From: JACVRW01 sp963765135
GTDB lineage: Bacteria > Actinomycetota > Thermoleophilia > Solirubrobacterales > Thermoleophilaceae
Direction of reading: 5' to 3'
Length of the DNA stretch: 64,000 bases
Assembly: GCA_963765135.1 (NCBI GenBank)
Contig: CAVXUX010000002.1
Location: 992,001-1,056,000 of the forward strand
Positions 24,901 to 32,308 of this stretch are shown piece by piece. The position numbers were made by a program, and so were the translations under genes. The stretch's first letter is position 1. The number at the start of each line of letters is the position of its first letter. The notes below the pieces were generated by a model. That model was not told the origin of the DNA. It made no database searches and worked only from the letters and a program-made list of their open reading frames with translations.

Positions 24901-26417
24901 CGATGGACTCGCGCCGCATCCTCGTCACCGGCTTGTCGACCTACTGGGGCGGCCGCCTGGCCCAGGCGCTCGAGGCCTTCGACGAGGTGGAGGCCGTGAT
25001 CGGAGTGGACAACGAGGAGCCCCAGGTCGAGCTGGAGCGCACCGAGTACGTCAAGGTCGGCGCCCAGCACGCGCTGCTGCGGCGCGTGGTCGAGGCGGCG
25101 GAGATCGACACGGTCGTCGACACGCGCCTCGTCGTCGACTCCACGACCACCACCTCGGCCAAGGCGCACGACAACAACATCATCGGGACGATGAACATCC
25201 TCGCCGCCTGCTCGGGCGCCGACTCGCCGGTGCGCAAGGTGGTGTTCAAGTCGTCCGCCCACTACTACGGCTGCGAGCAGGACGATCCGGCCTTCTTCGA
25301 CGAGAGCATGCGCCGCCCGCACCCGCCGCGCACGCCGATCGAGCGCGACGTCGTCGAGGCCGAGGCGTCGCTGAACGAGTTCGCCGAGAAGAACCCGGAC
25401 AAGGCCGTGTCGATCTTGCGGTTCGCCAACGTCCTCGGACCGGACGTGCGCACCTCGCACATCGGCTTGTTCTCGCTGCCGGCCGTGCCGATGATCCTCG
25501 GCTTCGACCCGCGCTACCAGTTCGTCCACGAGGACGACGTGGTCCACGCGCTCGAGCACGCGGTCAAGAGCGAGGTGCCCGGGATCTACAACGTGGCCGG
25601 CGACGGCGTGCTCGCGCTGAGCGAGGTGGCCGGCCTGCTCGGCAAGCCCTACGCCCCGGTGCTGCCGTTCTGGGGCACCGGGCTGGCCGCCTCGGCGCTG
25701 CGGCGCGTGGGCGTGAACATTCCCCCGGAGGCGCTCAACCAGCTGCGCTTCGGGCGCGGCCTCGACAACCGCCGCTACAAGGCGACCGGCTTCGACTACG
25801 GCTACACCAGCCGCGAGGCCGTGCTCAAGCTGGGCGAGCACCTGCGCCTGCACCCGCTGGTGCGCGGCGCCCAGGAGCCGTACCGCTACGAGCGCGAGGT
25901 CGAGGACTTCCTGCGCTGGAGCCCGCACGTCAAGAACGCGCGCGAGAAGTCGCTCGGCTCGCTCAACCGCGACCAGCTGGCCGAGCTCCAGCGGCTGGTG
26001 TCGGGCTACGCGGGCGGCGTGCCGGATGCGGTCACGACCGACCAGGAGCAGCGCGTGCAGGCGGCCGAGCGCGCCGCCGAGAAGGCCGTCCAGCGGGCCA
26101 AGAAGGCCGAGCAGCGCGCCGCCGAGGCGTCGCTCAAGGCGACCGAGCGGGCGAAGAAGGCGGAGCGGCGCGCGGGCGCGGCGGCGGAGGAGGCGGTCCA
26201 GCGCATGACCGCGGCCAACGAGCGCCGCGAGGCCGCCCACGAGTCCCCGGTCGACCACTACGACGACCTCGCCGCCGAGGAAGTGATCGCCCTGCTGGCC
26301 TCGCTCGAGCGCGAGGATCTGCAGACGCTGCGCGACTACGAGCGCCGTCACGCCAATCGCGCGCGGGTGCTGTCGGCGATCGAATCGGTGCTGGCGCGGC
26401 GCGAAACGCCGGTTTAG
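24897..26417 (+). CDS. NAD-dependent epimerase/dehydratase with coiled-coil tail
   Basis: 506 residues. Residues 1-320 are an extended SDR/epimerase: RRILVTGLSTYWGGRLAQAL (variant Gly motif), VVDSTTTTSAKAHDNNIIGT, SSAHYYGC with the catalytic Tyr region, RFANVLGPD. Residues 370-440 form a long Ala/Glu/Lys coiled coil (AAEKAVQRAKKAEQRAAEAS), then HYDDLAAEEVIALLASLERE, a helical end resembling a small oligomerisation domain. Substrate unknown. Start ATG 24897 overlaps the acyltransferase stop; ATG 24903 is two codons later. Confidence 0.85.
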   Translation: MTMDSRRILVTGLSTYWGGRLAQALEAFDEVEAVIGVDNEEPQVELERTEYVKVGAQHALLRRVVEAAEIDTVVDTRLVVDSTTTTSAKAHDNNIIGTMNILAACSGADSPVRKVVFKSSAHYYGCEQDDPAFFDESMRRPHPPRTPIERDVVEAEASLNEFAEKNPDKAVSILRFANVLGPDVRTSHIGLFSLPAVPMILGFDPRYQFVHEDDVVHALEHAVKSEVPGIYNVAGDGVLALSEVAGLLGKPYAPVLPFWGTGLAASALRRVGVNIPPEALNQLRFGRGLDNRRYKATGFDYGYTSREAVLKLGEHLRLHPLVRGAQEPYRYEREVEDFLRWSPHVKNAREKSLGSLNRDQLAELQRLVSGYAGGVPDAVTTDQEQRVQAAERAAEKAVQRAKKAEQRAAEASLKATERAKKAERRAGAAAEEAVQRMTAANERREAAHESPVDHYDDLAAEEVIALLASLEREDLQTLRDYERRHANRARVLSAIESVLARRETPV

Positions 26418-26486
26418 CAGGAGCTTTACGCGTGCGGATTCGCGCAATCGCACTGTCATCCGATAGGAGAACGCCGCTCGCCTCCG

Positions 26487-26492
26487 TAGACT
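26487..26492 (+). promoter_or_regulatory. TAGACT -10-like element before the L,D-transpeptidase
   Basis: TAGACT lies 34 nt before the chosen ATG (26527). The ATG at 26494 is only 1 nt after the hexamer and would be upstream of the expected transcription start, which argues against it as the start codon. Confidence 0.4.
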
Positions 26493-26526
26493 GATGGAGT
26501 GCGGCAGGCCGCCGCCCACGCTCGCA

Positions 26527-27558
26527 ATGAGGCAGAAGTCGTTCATCCTCGTCGCCGTCCTCCTGCTGGTCTTGGTCGGAGGTGCGGTCGCCGCTTACGC
26601 GTACGATTCGTCGCGCGAGGACGTGATCGCGCAGGGCGTGACCGTCGCCGGGGTCGACGTGGGGGGCATGACGGTCGACGAGGCGCGCCGCCTGATCGGC
26701 CGGGAGCTGCGCGAGCCGCTCGAACGGCCGATCGCGGTCGTGCACGCCGGGCAGCACTTCCGGCTCTCCGCCAAGGACGCGGGCGTGCAGGCCGACGTGA
26801 CCGGCATGGTCGACGAGGCCGTGGCCAAGAGCCGCGAGGGCAACATCGTCACCCGCGTCACGCGCGACCTCACCGGCGGCGAGGAGCACGCCCAGGTGCC
26901 CGCGCGCGTGACCTACGACGACCGCGCCGTCGACGGCCTGGTCGGCCGGGTCACCCACAGGCTCAACCGCGAGGCGCGCGACGCCGAGGTCAACTTCCCC
27001 TCACTCGACAGGGTCAAGGCTCGCAACGGCGTGAAGGTCAACGCCGTCGTGCTGCGCCAGCGGCTCGCGCAGGCGCTGACCGTGCCGGGCGTGGTCCGGC
27101 GCGTCAAGGCGCCGGTGCGGATCACGCACCCGAAGGTCACCGAGGCCGACCTGGCCAACCAGTACCCGGTCCTGCTGGTGGCCGACCGCACCGCCTTCCA
27201 GCTGCGCCTCTACAAGAAGCTCCAGCTGGTCAAGGAGTACAGCGTCGCCGTGGGCGCGGTCGGCTTCGACACCCCGGCCGGGCTCTACCACATCCAGAAC
27301 AAGCAGGTGGATCCGACCTGGAACGTCCCGGACAGCGACTGGGCCGGGGATCTTGCCGGCAAGTCGATCCCGCCGGGCCCTGACAACCCGCTCAAGGCAC
27401 GCTGGATGGGCATCTACGACGGCGCCGGCATCCATGGCACCGAGGAGACCTACTCACTCGGCAGCGCCGCCTCGCACGGCTGCCTGCGCATGGCGATCCC
27501 CGACGTAATCGAGCTGTACGACCAGGTTCCGGTCGGAGCGCCGATCTACATCGCCTAG
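26527..27558 (+). CDS. L,D-transpeptidase (YkuD) with a peptidoglycan-binding-like domain
   Basis: 343 residues. N-terminal membrane anchor (SFILVAVLLLVLVGGAVAAY), then a domain resembling PG_binding_4/VanW-N (VTVAGVDVGGMTVDEARRLI, HFRLSAKDAGVQAD), and a C-terminal YkuD domain with catalytic HGTEETYSLG and SAASHGCLRMAIPD (Cys nucleophile, His, Arg). It would make 3-3 cross-links in peptidoglycan outside the membrane. ATG 26527 puts the membrane helix right at the N-terminus. Its TAG interlocks with the convergent gene in CTAG 27555-27558. Confidence 0.93.
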   Translation: MRQKSFILVAVLLLVLVGGAVAAYAYDSSREDVIAQGVTVAGVDVGGMTVDEARRLIGRELREPLERPIAVVHAGQHFRLSAKDAGVQADVTGMVDEAVAKSREGNIVTRVTRDLTGGEEHAQVPARVTYDDRAVDGLVGRVTHRLNREARDAEVNFPSLDRVKARNGVKVNAVVLRQRLAQALTVPGVVRRVKAPVRITHPKVTEADLANQYPVLLVADRTAFQLRLYKKLQLVKEYSVAVGAVGFDTPAGLYHIQNKQVDPTWNVPDSDWAGDLAGKSIPPGPDNPLKARWMGIYDGAGIHGTEETYSLGSAASHGCLRMAIPDVIELYDQVPVGAPIYIA

Positions 27559-27827
27559 GGGCCGATCTCCGCGATCGGCACCTCTTCCCAGCCGCTTTCC
27601 TCCAGGAGGGTCTTGCGGTCGGTGTGTCGAATGCAGAGCGTGCCGATGAAGACGCCCCGTTCGCGCTTGCGCAAGACCGTGTACCACATCGTCGAGGCGT
27701 CGTCCGGGCCCTGGATCCGGTGCCAGGGGCGCGTCGGCTGCTCGAACTCGTCGACCAGCCCGGCCTCGGCCAGCTGAGTGCGAGTTGCCACCCGCCCGTC
27801 CTGCGTGTTGACGAAGAACAGACCCAC
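27555..27827 (-). CDS. Small hypothetical protein
   Basis: 90 residues: MGLFFVNTQDGRVATRTQLA, PWHRIQGPDDASTMWYTVLR, then GVFIGTLCIRHTDRKTLLEE and SGWEEVPIAEIGP. Compact mixed alpha/beta, no membrane segment, no recognised family. GTG 27827 lies 8 nt after a minus-strand TAGCCT, fitting a leaderless mRNA. It is divergent from, and overlaps the annotated start of, the Xer recombinase. Confidence 0.65.
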   Translation of the reverse strand: MGLFFVNTQDGRVATRTQLAEAGLVDEFEQPTRPWHRIQGPDDASTMWYTVLRKRERGVFIGTLCIRHTDRKTLLEESGWEEVPIAEIGP

Positions 27828-28710
27828 TCCCGAAGAGGCTAGTTGGGCGGCGACGCTCGCCGGCTTCGACGACTGGCAGCGCGCCCGCGGGATGGGGGAG
27901 AAGACTCGGCGCGCCTACGGGGTGGACCTGGCACAGCTCGGGCAGTGGGCGGCGGGTCGCGGCCTGCGGCCGACCGACGTCTCCCACCGCGACCTGCGGC
28001 GCTTCGCCGCCGTGCTCGGCGAGAACGGCTCGGCGAAGTCGACCGTCGGCCGCAAGCTCGCCGCGATCCGCACCTTCTACCGCCACCTGGTCGAGCGCGG
28101 CGAGCTGGAGGGCAACCCGGCGGAGCTCGTCTCGAGCCCGAAGAAGGACGCCTACCTACCGCAGGTGCTCAAGGCCGACGAGGTGGCCGAGCTGCTCGAC
28201 CGCATCCCCGCCGAGACCGCGCTCGACCTGCGCGACCGCGCGATGTTCGAGCTGGCCTACGCCGCCGGGCTGCGCGCCGAGGAGCTGACGCTGCTCGACA
28301 CCGCCAGCGCCGACGCCGACGGCGAGCAGGTGCGCGTGGACGGCAAGGGCGGCCGCACCCGCTACGTGCCCGTCGGGGAGCACGCCTGGCGCGCCATGGA
28401 CAGATATCTGAGTCGCGCCCGCTCAGCCCTGGACACGGGCGACAGCGATGCGCTGTTCCTCTCGAAGAGCGGCCGCCGGCTGTCCACGTCGGACGTGCGG
28501 CGGCGGCTCAAGCTCCAAGCCCGGCGCGCGGGTATCTCTCCGCACACCCTGCGCCACTCCTTCGCGACCCACCTGCTGGAGGGCGGCGCCGACCTGCGCA
28601 CGATCCAGGAGCTGCTCGGCCATGCGTCCATCAGCACGACCCAAACGTACACTCGGGTAGAGTCGAGGCGGCTCAGGATGGCGTATGCGCGGTCTCACCC
28701 ACGCGCGTGA
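27808..28710 (+). CDS. xerC: Tyrosine recombinase XerC/XerD
   Basis: Resolves chromosome dimers at dif. About 290-300 residues: N-terminal SAM-like domain (FDDWQRARGMGEKTRRAYGV) and catalytic domain with Arg I in AYAAGLRAEELTLL, Lys in VDGKGGRTRYVPVG, HxxR in SPHTLRHSFATHLLEGG, His in LLGHASISTTQTY and Tyr in QTYTRVESRRL: all six catalytic residues. Start uncertain: GTG 27808 is the nearest standard codon, but it overlaps the divergent gene, and recognisable sequence begins at about 27847. XerC versus XerD cannot be settled here. Confidence 0.92.
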   Translation: MTKNRPTPEEASWAATLAGFDDWQRARGMGEKTRRAYGVDLAQLGQWAAGRGLRPTDVSHRDLRRFAAVLGENGSAKSTVGRKLAAIRTFYRHLVERGELEGNPAELVSSPKKDAYLPQVLKADEVAELLDRIPAETALDLRDRAMFELAYAAGLRAEELTLLDTASADADGEQVRVDGKGGRTRYVPVGEHAWRAMDRYLSRARSALDTGDSDALFLSKSGRRLSTSDVRRRLKLQARRAGISPHTLRHSFATHLLEGGADLRTIQELLGHASISTTQTYTRVESRRLRMAYARSHPRA

Positions 28711-28723
28711 CCCAAGGGCTGGC

Positions 28724-29515
28724 ATGGAGACCAATCTCAAGGCGATAGAGCTCAGGGACCTCTGGCGCCGTTACAAGGACGACAGGGACGAAAAGGCGCG
28801 CGAGCGCCTCGTTCTCGCGTACGCGCCGCTGGTCAAGTACGTCGCCGGCCGGATGTCGAGCGGCCTGCCCTCGCACGTCGAGGAGTCCGACCTGATCTCG
28901 TACGGCCTGCTCGGCCTGATCTCCGCGATCGAGCGCTTCGAGCCCGAGCGCGAGATCAAGTTCGAGACGTTCGCGATCACGCGCATCAAGGGCTCGATCA
29001 TCGACGAGCTGCGCTCGCTCGACTGGGTGCCGCGCTCGGTGCGCACCAAGGCGCGCGAGATCGAGAAGGCCAACGCCAAGCTCGAGCACTCGCTCCACCG
29101 CGCCCCGACCGACCAGGAGATGGCCAAGGAGCTCGAGGTCACGGTCGACGAGTTCCAGGAGTCGCTGGTCCGCATCTCCAACTCGTCCGTGGTCGCGCTC
29201 GACGAGCTCTGGACCGTCTCCGACTCGTCCGGCGACCAGGTGTCCCTCCTGGACACGATCCAGGATCCGCACGCGGCCGACCCCGCGATGGAGATGGACA
29301 CCACCGAGATGAAGGACCGCCTGGCGGACGCGATCGCCCGCCTGCCGGAGCGCGAGAAGCTCGTGGTGGCCCTGTACTACTACGAGAACCTGACCCTGCG
29401 GGAGATCGGCGAGGTGCTCGGGGTCACCGAGTCGCGCGTCTCGCAGCTGCACACGAAGGCCGTGCTGCGGCTCAAGTCGCGCCTGCAGGGAGATCCTCTG
29501 GCCGACGCGGAGTAG
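28724..29515 (+). CDS. FliA/WhiG-type RNA polymerase sigma factor (sigma-28 group)
   Basis: 263 residues. Region 2 (RLVLAYAPLVKYVAGRMSSG, YGLLGLISAIERFEP, FETFAITRIKGSIIDELRS), region 3 (VRTKAREIEKANAKLE) and region 4 (LPEREKLVVALYYYENLTLR, EIGEVLGVTESRVSQLHTKA) are full, and the FETFA..RI.G.I.DELR block is diagnostic of the FliA/WhiG group. No flagellar genes lie nearby, so a WhiG-like developmental or stress role is as likely as motility. It is followed by a SpoIIE phosphatase and a STAS protein, suggesting control by partner switching. Confidence 0.93.
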   Translation: METNLKAIELRDLWRRYKDDRDEKARERLVLAYAPLVKYVAGRMSSGLPSHVEESDLISYGLLGLISAIERFEPEREIKFETFAITRIKGSIIDELRSLDWVPRSVRTKAREIEKANAKLEHSLHRAPTDQEMAKELEVTVDEFQESLVRISNSSVVALDELWTVSDSSGDQVSLLDTIQDPHAADPAMEMDTTEMKDRLADAIARLPEREKLVVALYYYENLTLREIGEVLGVTESRVSQLHTKAVLRLKSRLQGDPLADAE

Positions 29516-29527
29516 GGAGCGCCCCCG

Positions 29528-31933
29528 CTGCTGCGCCGTTCGCACCGCTACCGGGACGAGGTCGCCGTCCGGGCGCGCCAGGCGGCCGGGGTCGCCGAAC
29601 TCGGTCAGCACGCCCTCTCGGGCGCTTCCCTGGACGAGCTGAGCGCGGAGGCGGCCGCCTGCGCGAGCCGCGAGCTGGGGACGGACTTCGCCTCGGTCCT
29701 GGAGCTGACCGGCGACGGGCTGGGGCTGCTCGTGCGAGCCGGATACGGCCTGCCCGAGGGCGTCGTCGGCGGCGTGATCGACACCCGCCGGGACCAGCTT
29801 CCCGGGTACGCGCTCGACCACCCCGGCCCGGTCGTCGTCGAGGACTTCCGCAAGGAGACCCGCTTCGACCCGACGCCGGTCCAGCGTGAGCTGGGCGTGG
29901 TGAGCGCGCTGGCCGTGCAGATCCGCGCCGCTGGCCGCCAGGTCGGCGGGATCGCGGTGCACAGCCGGACCCCGCAGGAGTTCAGCGCCAAGGACGGCCA
30001 TTTCCTCCAGGCGCTCGCGAACGTGATCGGCGCCGCCATCGAGCGCGCCCGCCACGAGGACGAGGTGCGCGACTCGGAGGCCCGTTTCCGCGAGCTCGCG
30101 GACACCGCGCCGGCGCTGATGTGGATGACCGACGCCGAGGGCGACGTGACCTTCGTCAACGAGGGCTGGCTGCGCTTCACCGGCCGCGAGCTGAGCGAGG
30201 ACCTGGGCGACACGTTCGGCATGAGCGCGCACCCCGACGACCGCGACGACCTGCTCGAGCGCTGGCGCGACGCCTTCGCCCGCCGCACCGAGTTCCGCTT
30301 CGAGTACCGCCTGATGCACCGCAGCGGCGAGCACCGCTGGGTGCTCGAGGTGGGGATCCCGCGCTTCTCGGGCGGCGAGTTCGTGGGCTACGTCGGCACG
30401 GCCACCGACATCCACGAGCGCAAGAAAATGGAGGACGCCCTGCGCAAGTCCGAGGCGAGCTTCCGCGACCTCGCCGACAGCGCTCCGGTGATGATCTGGA
30501 CGACCGACGAGCGCGGGCTCGTGACGTTCGTGAACGCGGGCTGGCTGGCCTACACCGGCACGACGCTGCAGGAGGAGCTGGGGGACACCTGGACCTTCGG
30601 CGTCCACCCCGAGGACGCCGGCACGGTGGTCTCGGCCTGGCACGAGACGCTCGCGCGGCGCGGGCTGTGGGAGCGCGAGTACCGGCTGCGCGCGAAGGGT
30701 GGCGACTATCGCTGGATCGCCGAGCGCGGCATCCCGCGCTACGAGGCCGGGAGCTTCGTCGGCTACGTCGGCACCGCCATCGACATCCACGAGCGCAAGA
30801 CGATGGAGTCGCAGCTGCGCGAGGTCTACGAGCGCGAGCACACGATCGCCGAGACGCTCCAGCGCAGCCTGCTGCCGGAGCGCCTGCCGCGCATCGAGGG
30901 GCTCGAGATCGCCGCCCGCTACCTGCCGGCCGGCCAGGGAGCCGCGATCGGCGGCGATTGGTACGACGCGCTGGAGCGCCCAGACGGGCGGGTCGCGCTG
31001 GTCGTGGGCGACGTGGTCGGCCACGGGTTGCGCGCCGCGGCGATCATGGGCCAGCTGCGCAACGCCTTCCGCGCCTACGGCCTGGCCGAGAACTCGCCCG
31101 CCGAGGTGATGGCGCGGGTCAACCGGCTCGTCATGACCGGCGAGGAGGACGTGATGGCCACCGCGCTCTACCTCGTGCTCGAGCGGGAGACCGGCGAGGT
31201 GCACTACGCGAGCGCAGGCCATCCGCCGCCACTGGTGCTGTCCGACAGCGGCTCCTCGTTCCTCGAGGGGGCCCGCTCGGTCCCGATCGGCGCGGTCGAC
31301 CCGGGCGTGTTCCGGGAGGCTTCGGCGACGCTGCCGGCTAACGCCTCGCTGCTGCTCTACACCGACGGCCTGGTGGAGCGGCGCGACGAGCCGCTGGAGC
31401 GGCGCCTCAACGCGCTGGCCGAGGCGGCCGACCGCGCCGAGGGCGGGCTCGAGGGACTTTGCGACGCCGTCCTCGCCGGGGTGATCGGCCAGAGCATGCC
31501 CGGCGACGACGTGGCCCTGCTGGCCGTGCGCCCGCGTCCGGTGGCGAGCGAGTCGATCCGCTTCACACTGCCCGCGGAGCCCGAGTCCCTGCCCGGGCTG
31601 CGGCGCCGCCTGTCGCGCTTCCTCCACGCGGCCGGCGCCGACGACGCCGAGACCTACGAGATCACCCTCACGGTCTGCGAGGCGGCCGGCAACGCCATCG
31701 AGCACGCCTACGGCCCGGGCGACGCTACGTTCGACGTCGAGGCGCGGCTGGACGCCCGCGAGCTCGTGGCGACCGTGAGCGACCGGGGACACTGGAGAGA
31801 GCGGCGCGGGGCGCACCGCGGCCGCGGGCTGAACATCATCGAGGGCCTGATGGACAAGGTCGAGGTGTCGACCGAGCAGGAGGGCACTGTTGTGAGGATG
31901 AGCAGGCGTCTGGGAGCCTCGCGGGCAGCGTGA
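29528..31933 (+). CDS. GAF-PAS-PAS-SpoIIE phosphatase-HATPase regulator
   Basis: About 801 residues. GAF at 15-175 (LDELSAEAAACASRELGTD), PAS at 180 (FRELADTAPALMWMTDAEG) and 306 (FRDLADSAPVMIWTTDERG), PP2C/SpoIIE at 435-655 (LQRSLLPERLPRIEGLEIAA, AIGGDWYD, VGDVVGHGLRAA, YTDGLVERRDE, GDDVALL), and an RsbW-like HATPase at 676-795 (CEAAGNAIEHAYGPG). It should dephosphorylate an anti-anti-sigma factor and may also bind or phosphorylate it. Coding continues back to the sigma stop without ATG/GTG/TTG; CTG 29528 after GGGAG is the best start, otherwise GTG 29732. Overlaps the STAS gene. Confidence 0.9.
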   Translation: MLRRSHRYRDEVAVRARQAAGVAELGQHALSGASLDELSAEAAACASRELGTDFASVLELTGDGLGLLVRAGYGLPEGVVGGVIDTRRDQLPGYALDHPGPVVVEDFRKETRFDPTPVQRELGVVSALAVQIRAAGRQVGGIAVHSRTPQEFSAKDGHFLQALANVIGAAIERARHEDEVRDSEARFRELADTAPALMWMTDAEGDVTFVNEGWLRFTGRELSEDLGDTFGMSAHPDDRDDLLERWRDAFARRTEFRFEYRLMHRSGEHRWVLEVGIPRFSGGEFVGYVGTATDIHERKKMEDALRKSEASFRDLADSAPVMIWTTDERGLVTFVNAGWLAYTGTTLQEELGDTWTFGVHPEDAGTVVSAWHETLARRGLWEREYRLRAKGGDYRWIAERGIPRYEAGSFVGYVGTAIDIHERKTMESQLREVYEREHTIAETLQRSLLPERLPRIEGLEIAARYLPAGQGAAIGGDWYDALERPDGRVALVVGDVVGHGLRAAAIMGQLRNAFRAYGLAENSPAEVMARVNRLVMTGEEDVMATALYLVLERETGEVHYASAGHPPPLVLSDSGSSFLEGARSVPIGAVDPGVFREASATLPANASLLLYTDGLVERRDEPLERRLNALAEAADRAEGGLEGLCDAVLAGVIGQSMPGDDVALLAVRPRPVASESIRFTLPAEPESLPGLRRRLSRFLHAAGADDAETYEITLTVCEAAGNAIEHAYGPGDATFDVEARLDARELVATVSDRGHWRERRGAHRGRGLNIIEGLMDKVEVSTEQEGTVVRMSRRLGASRAA

Positions 31934-32274
31934 GCACGCTCGCCGAGATCGGGATCGAGCGCCATGGCGGCACCGTCGTGGCGCGCCTGTCCGGCGAGGT
32001 CGACATGACCAACGCAGCCCGCGTGCGCGAGCAGCTCCTCGACGCCGTGCCGAACGACGCGCTGGCGCTGGTGGTCCACCTGGGCGACTGCCGCTACCTC
32101 GACTCGGCCGCCATCGAGGTGATCTTCGACCTCTCGCGCCGGCTCCAGCGGCGCCGCCAGGAGCTGCGCCTGGTGGTGCCCGACTCGTCCCCGCTCGGCC
32201 GTGTGCTCGTGCTCACCGACGTGAACAGCGTGGCCCCGGTCCACTCGTCCCTGGAGGCGGCGCTGGCGCAGTAG
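31930..32274 (+). CDS. STAS-domain anti-sigma factor antagonist
   Basis: 114 residues, one STAS domain: IGIERHGGTVVARLSGEVDM, ALALVVHLGDCRYLDSAAIE, LRLVVPDSSPLGRVL. The conserved phosphorylation site region is YLDSAAI, with Ser after Asp as in SpoIIAA/RsbV. It is the expected substrate of the upstream phosphatase and would release a sigma factor from its anti-sigma kinase. GTG overlaps the upstream stop (GTGA), so it is co-translated with the regulator. Confidence 0.92.
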   Translation: MSTLAEIGIERHGGTVVARLSGEVDMTNAARVREQLLDAVPNDALALVVHLGDCRYLDSAAIEVIFDLSRRLQRRRQELRLVVPDSSPLGRVLVLTDVNSVAPVHSSLEAALAQ

Positions 32275-32308
32275 TCTGCAGAGCCCGGCGTACGAGGGAA
32301 GGAGATCG

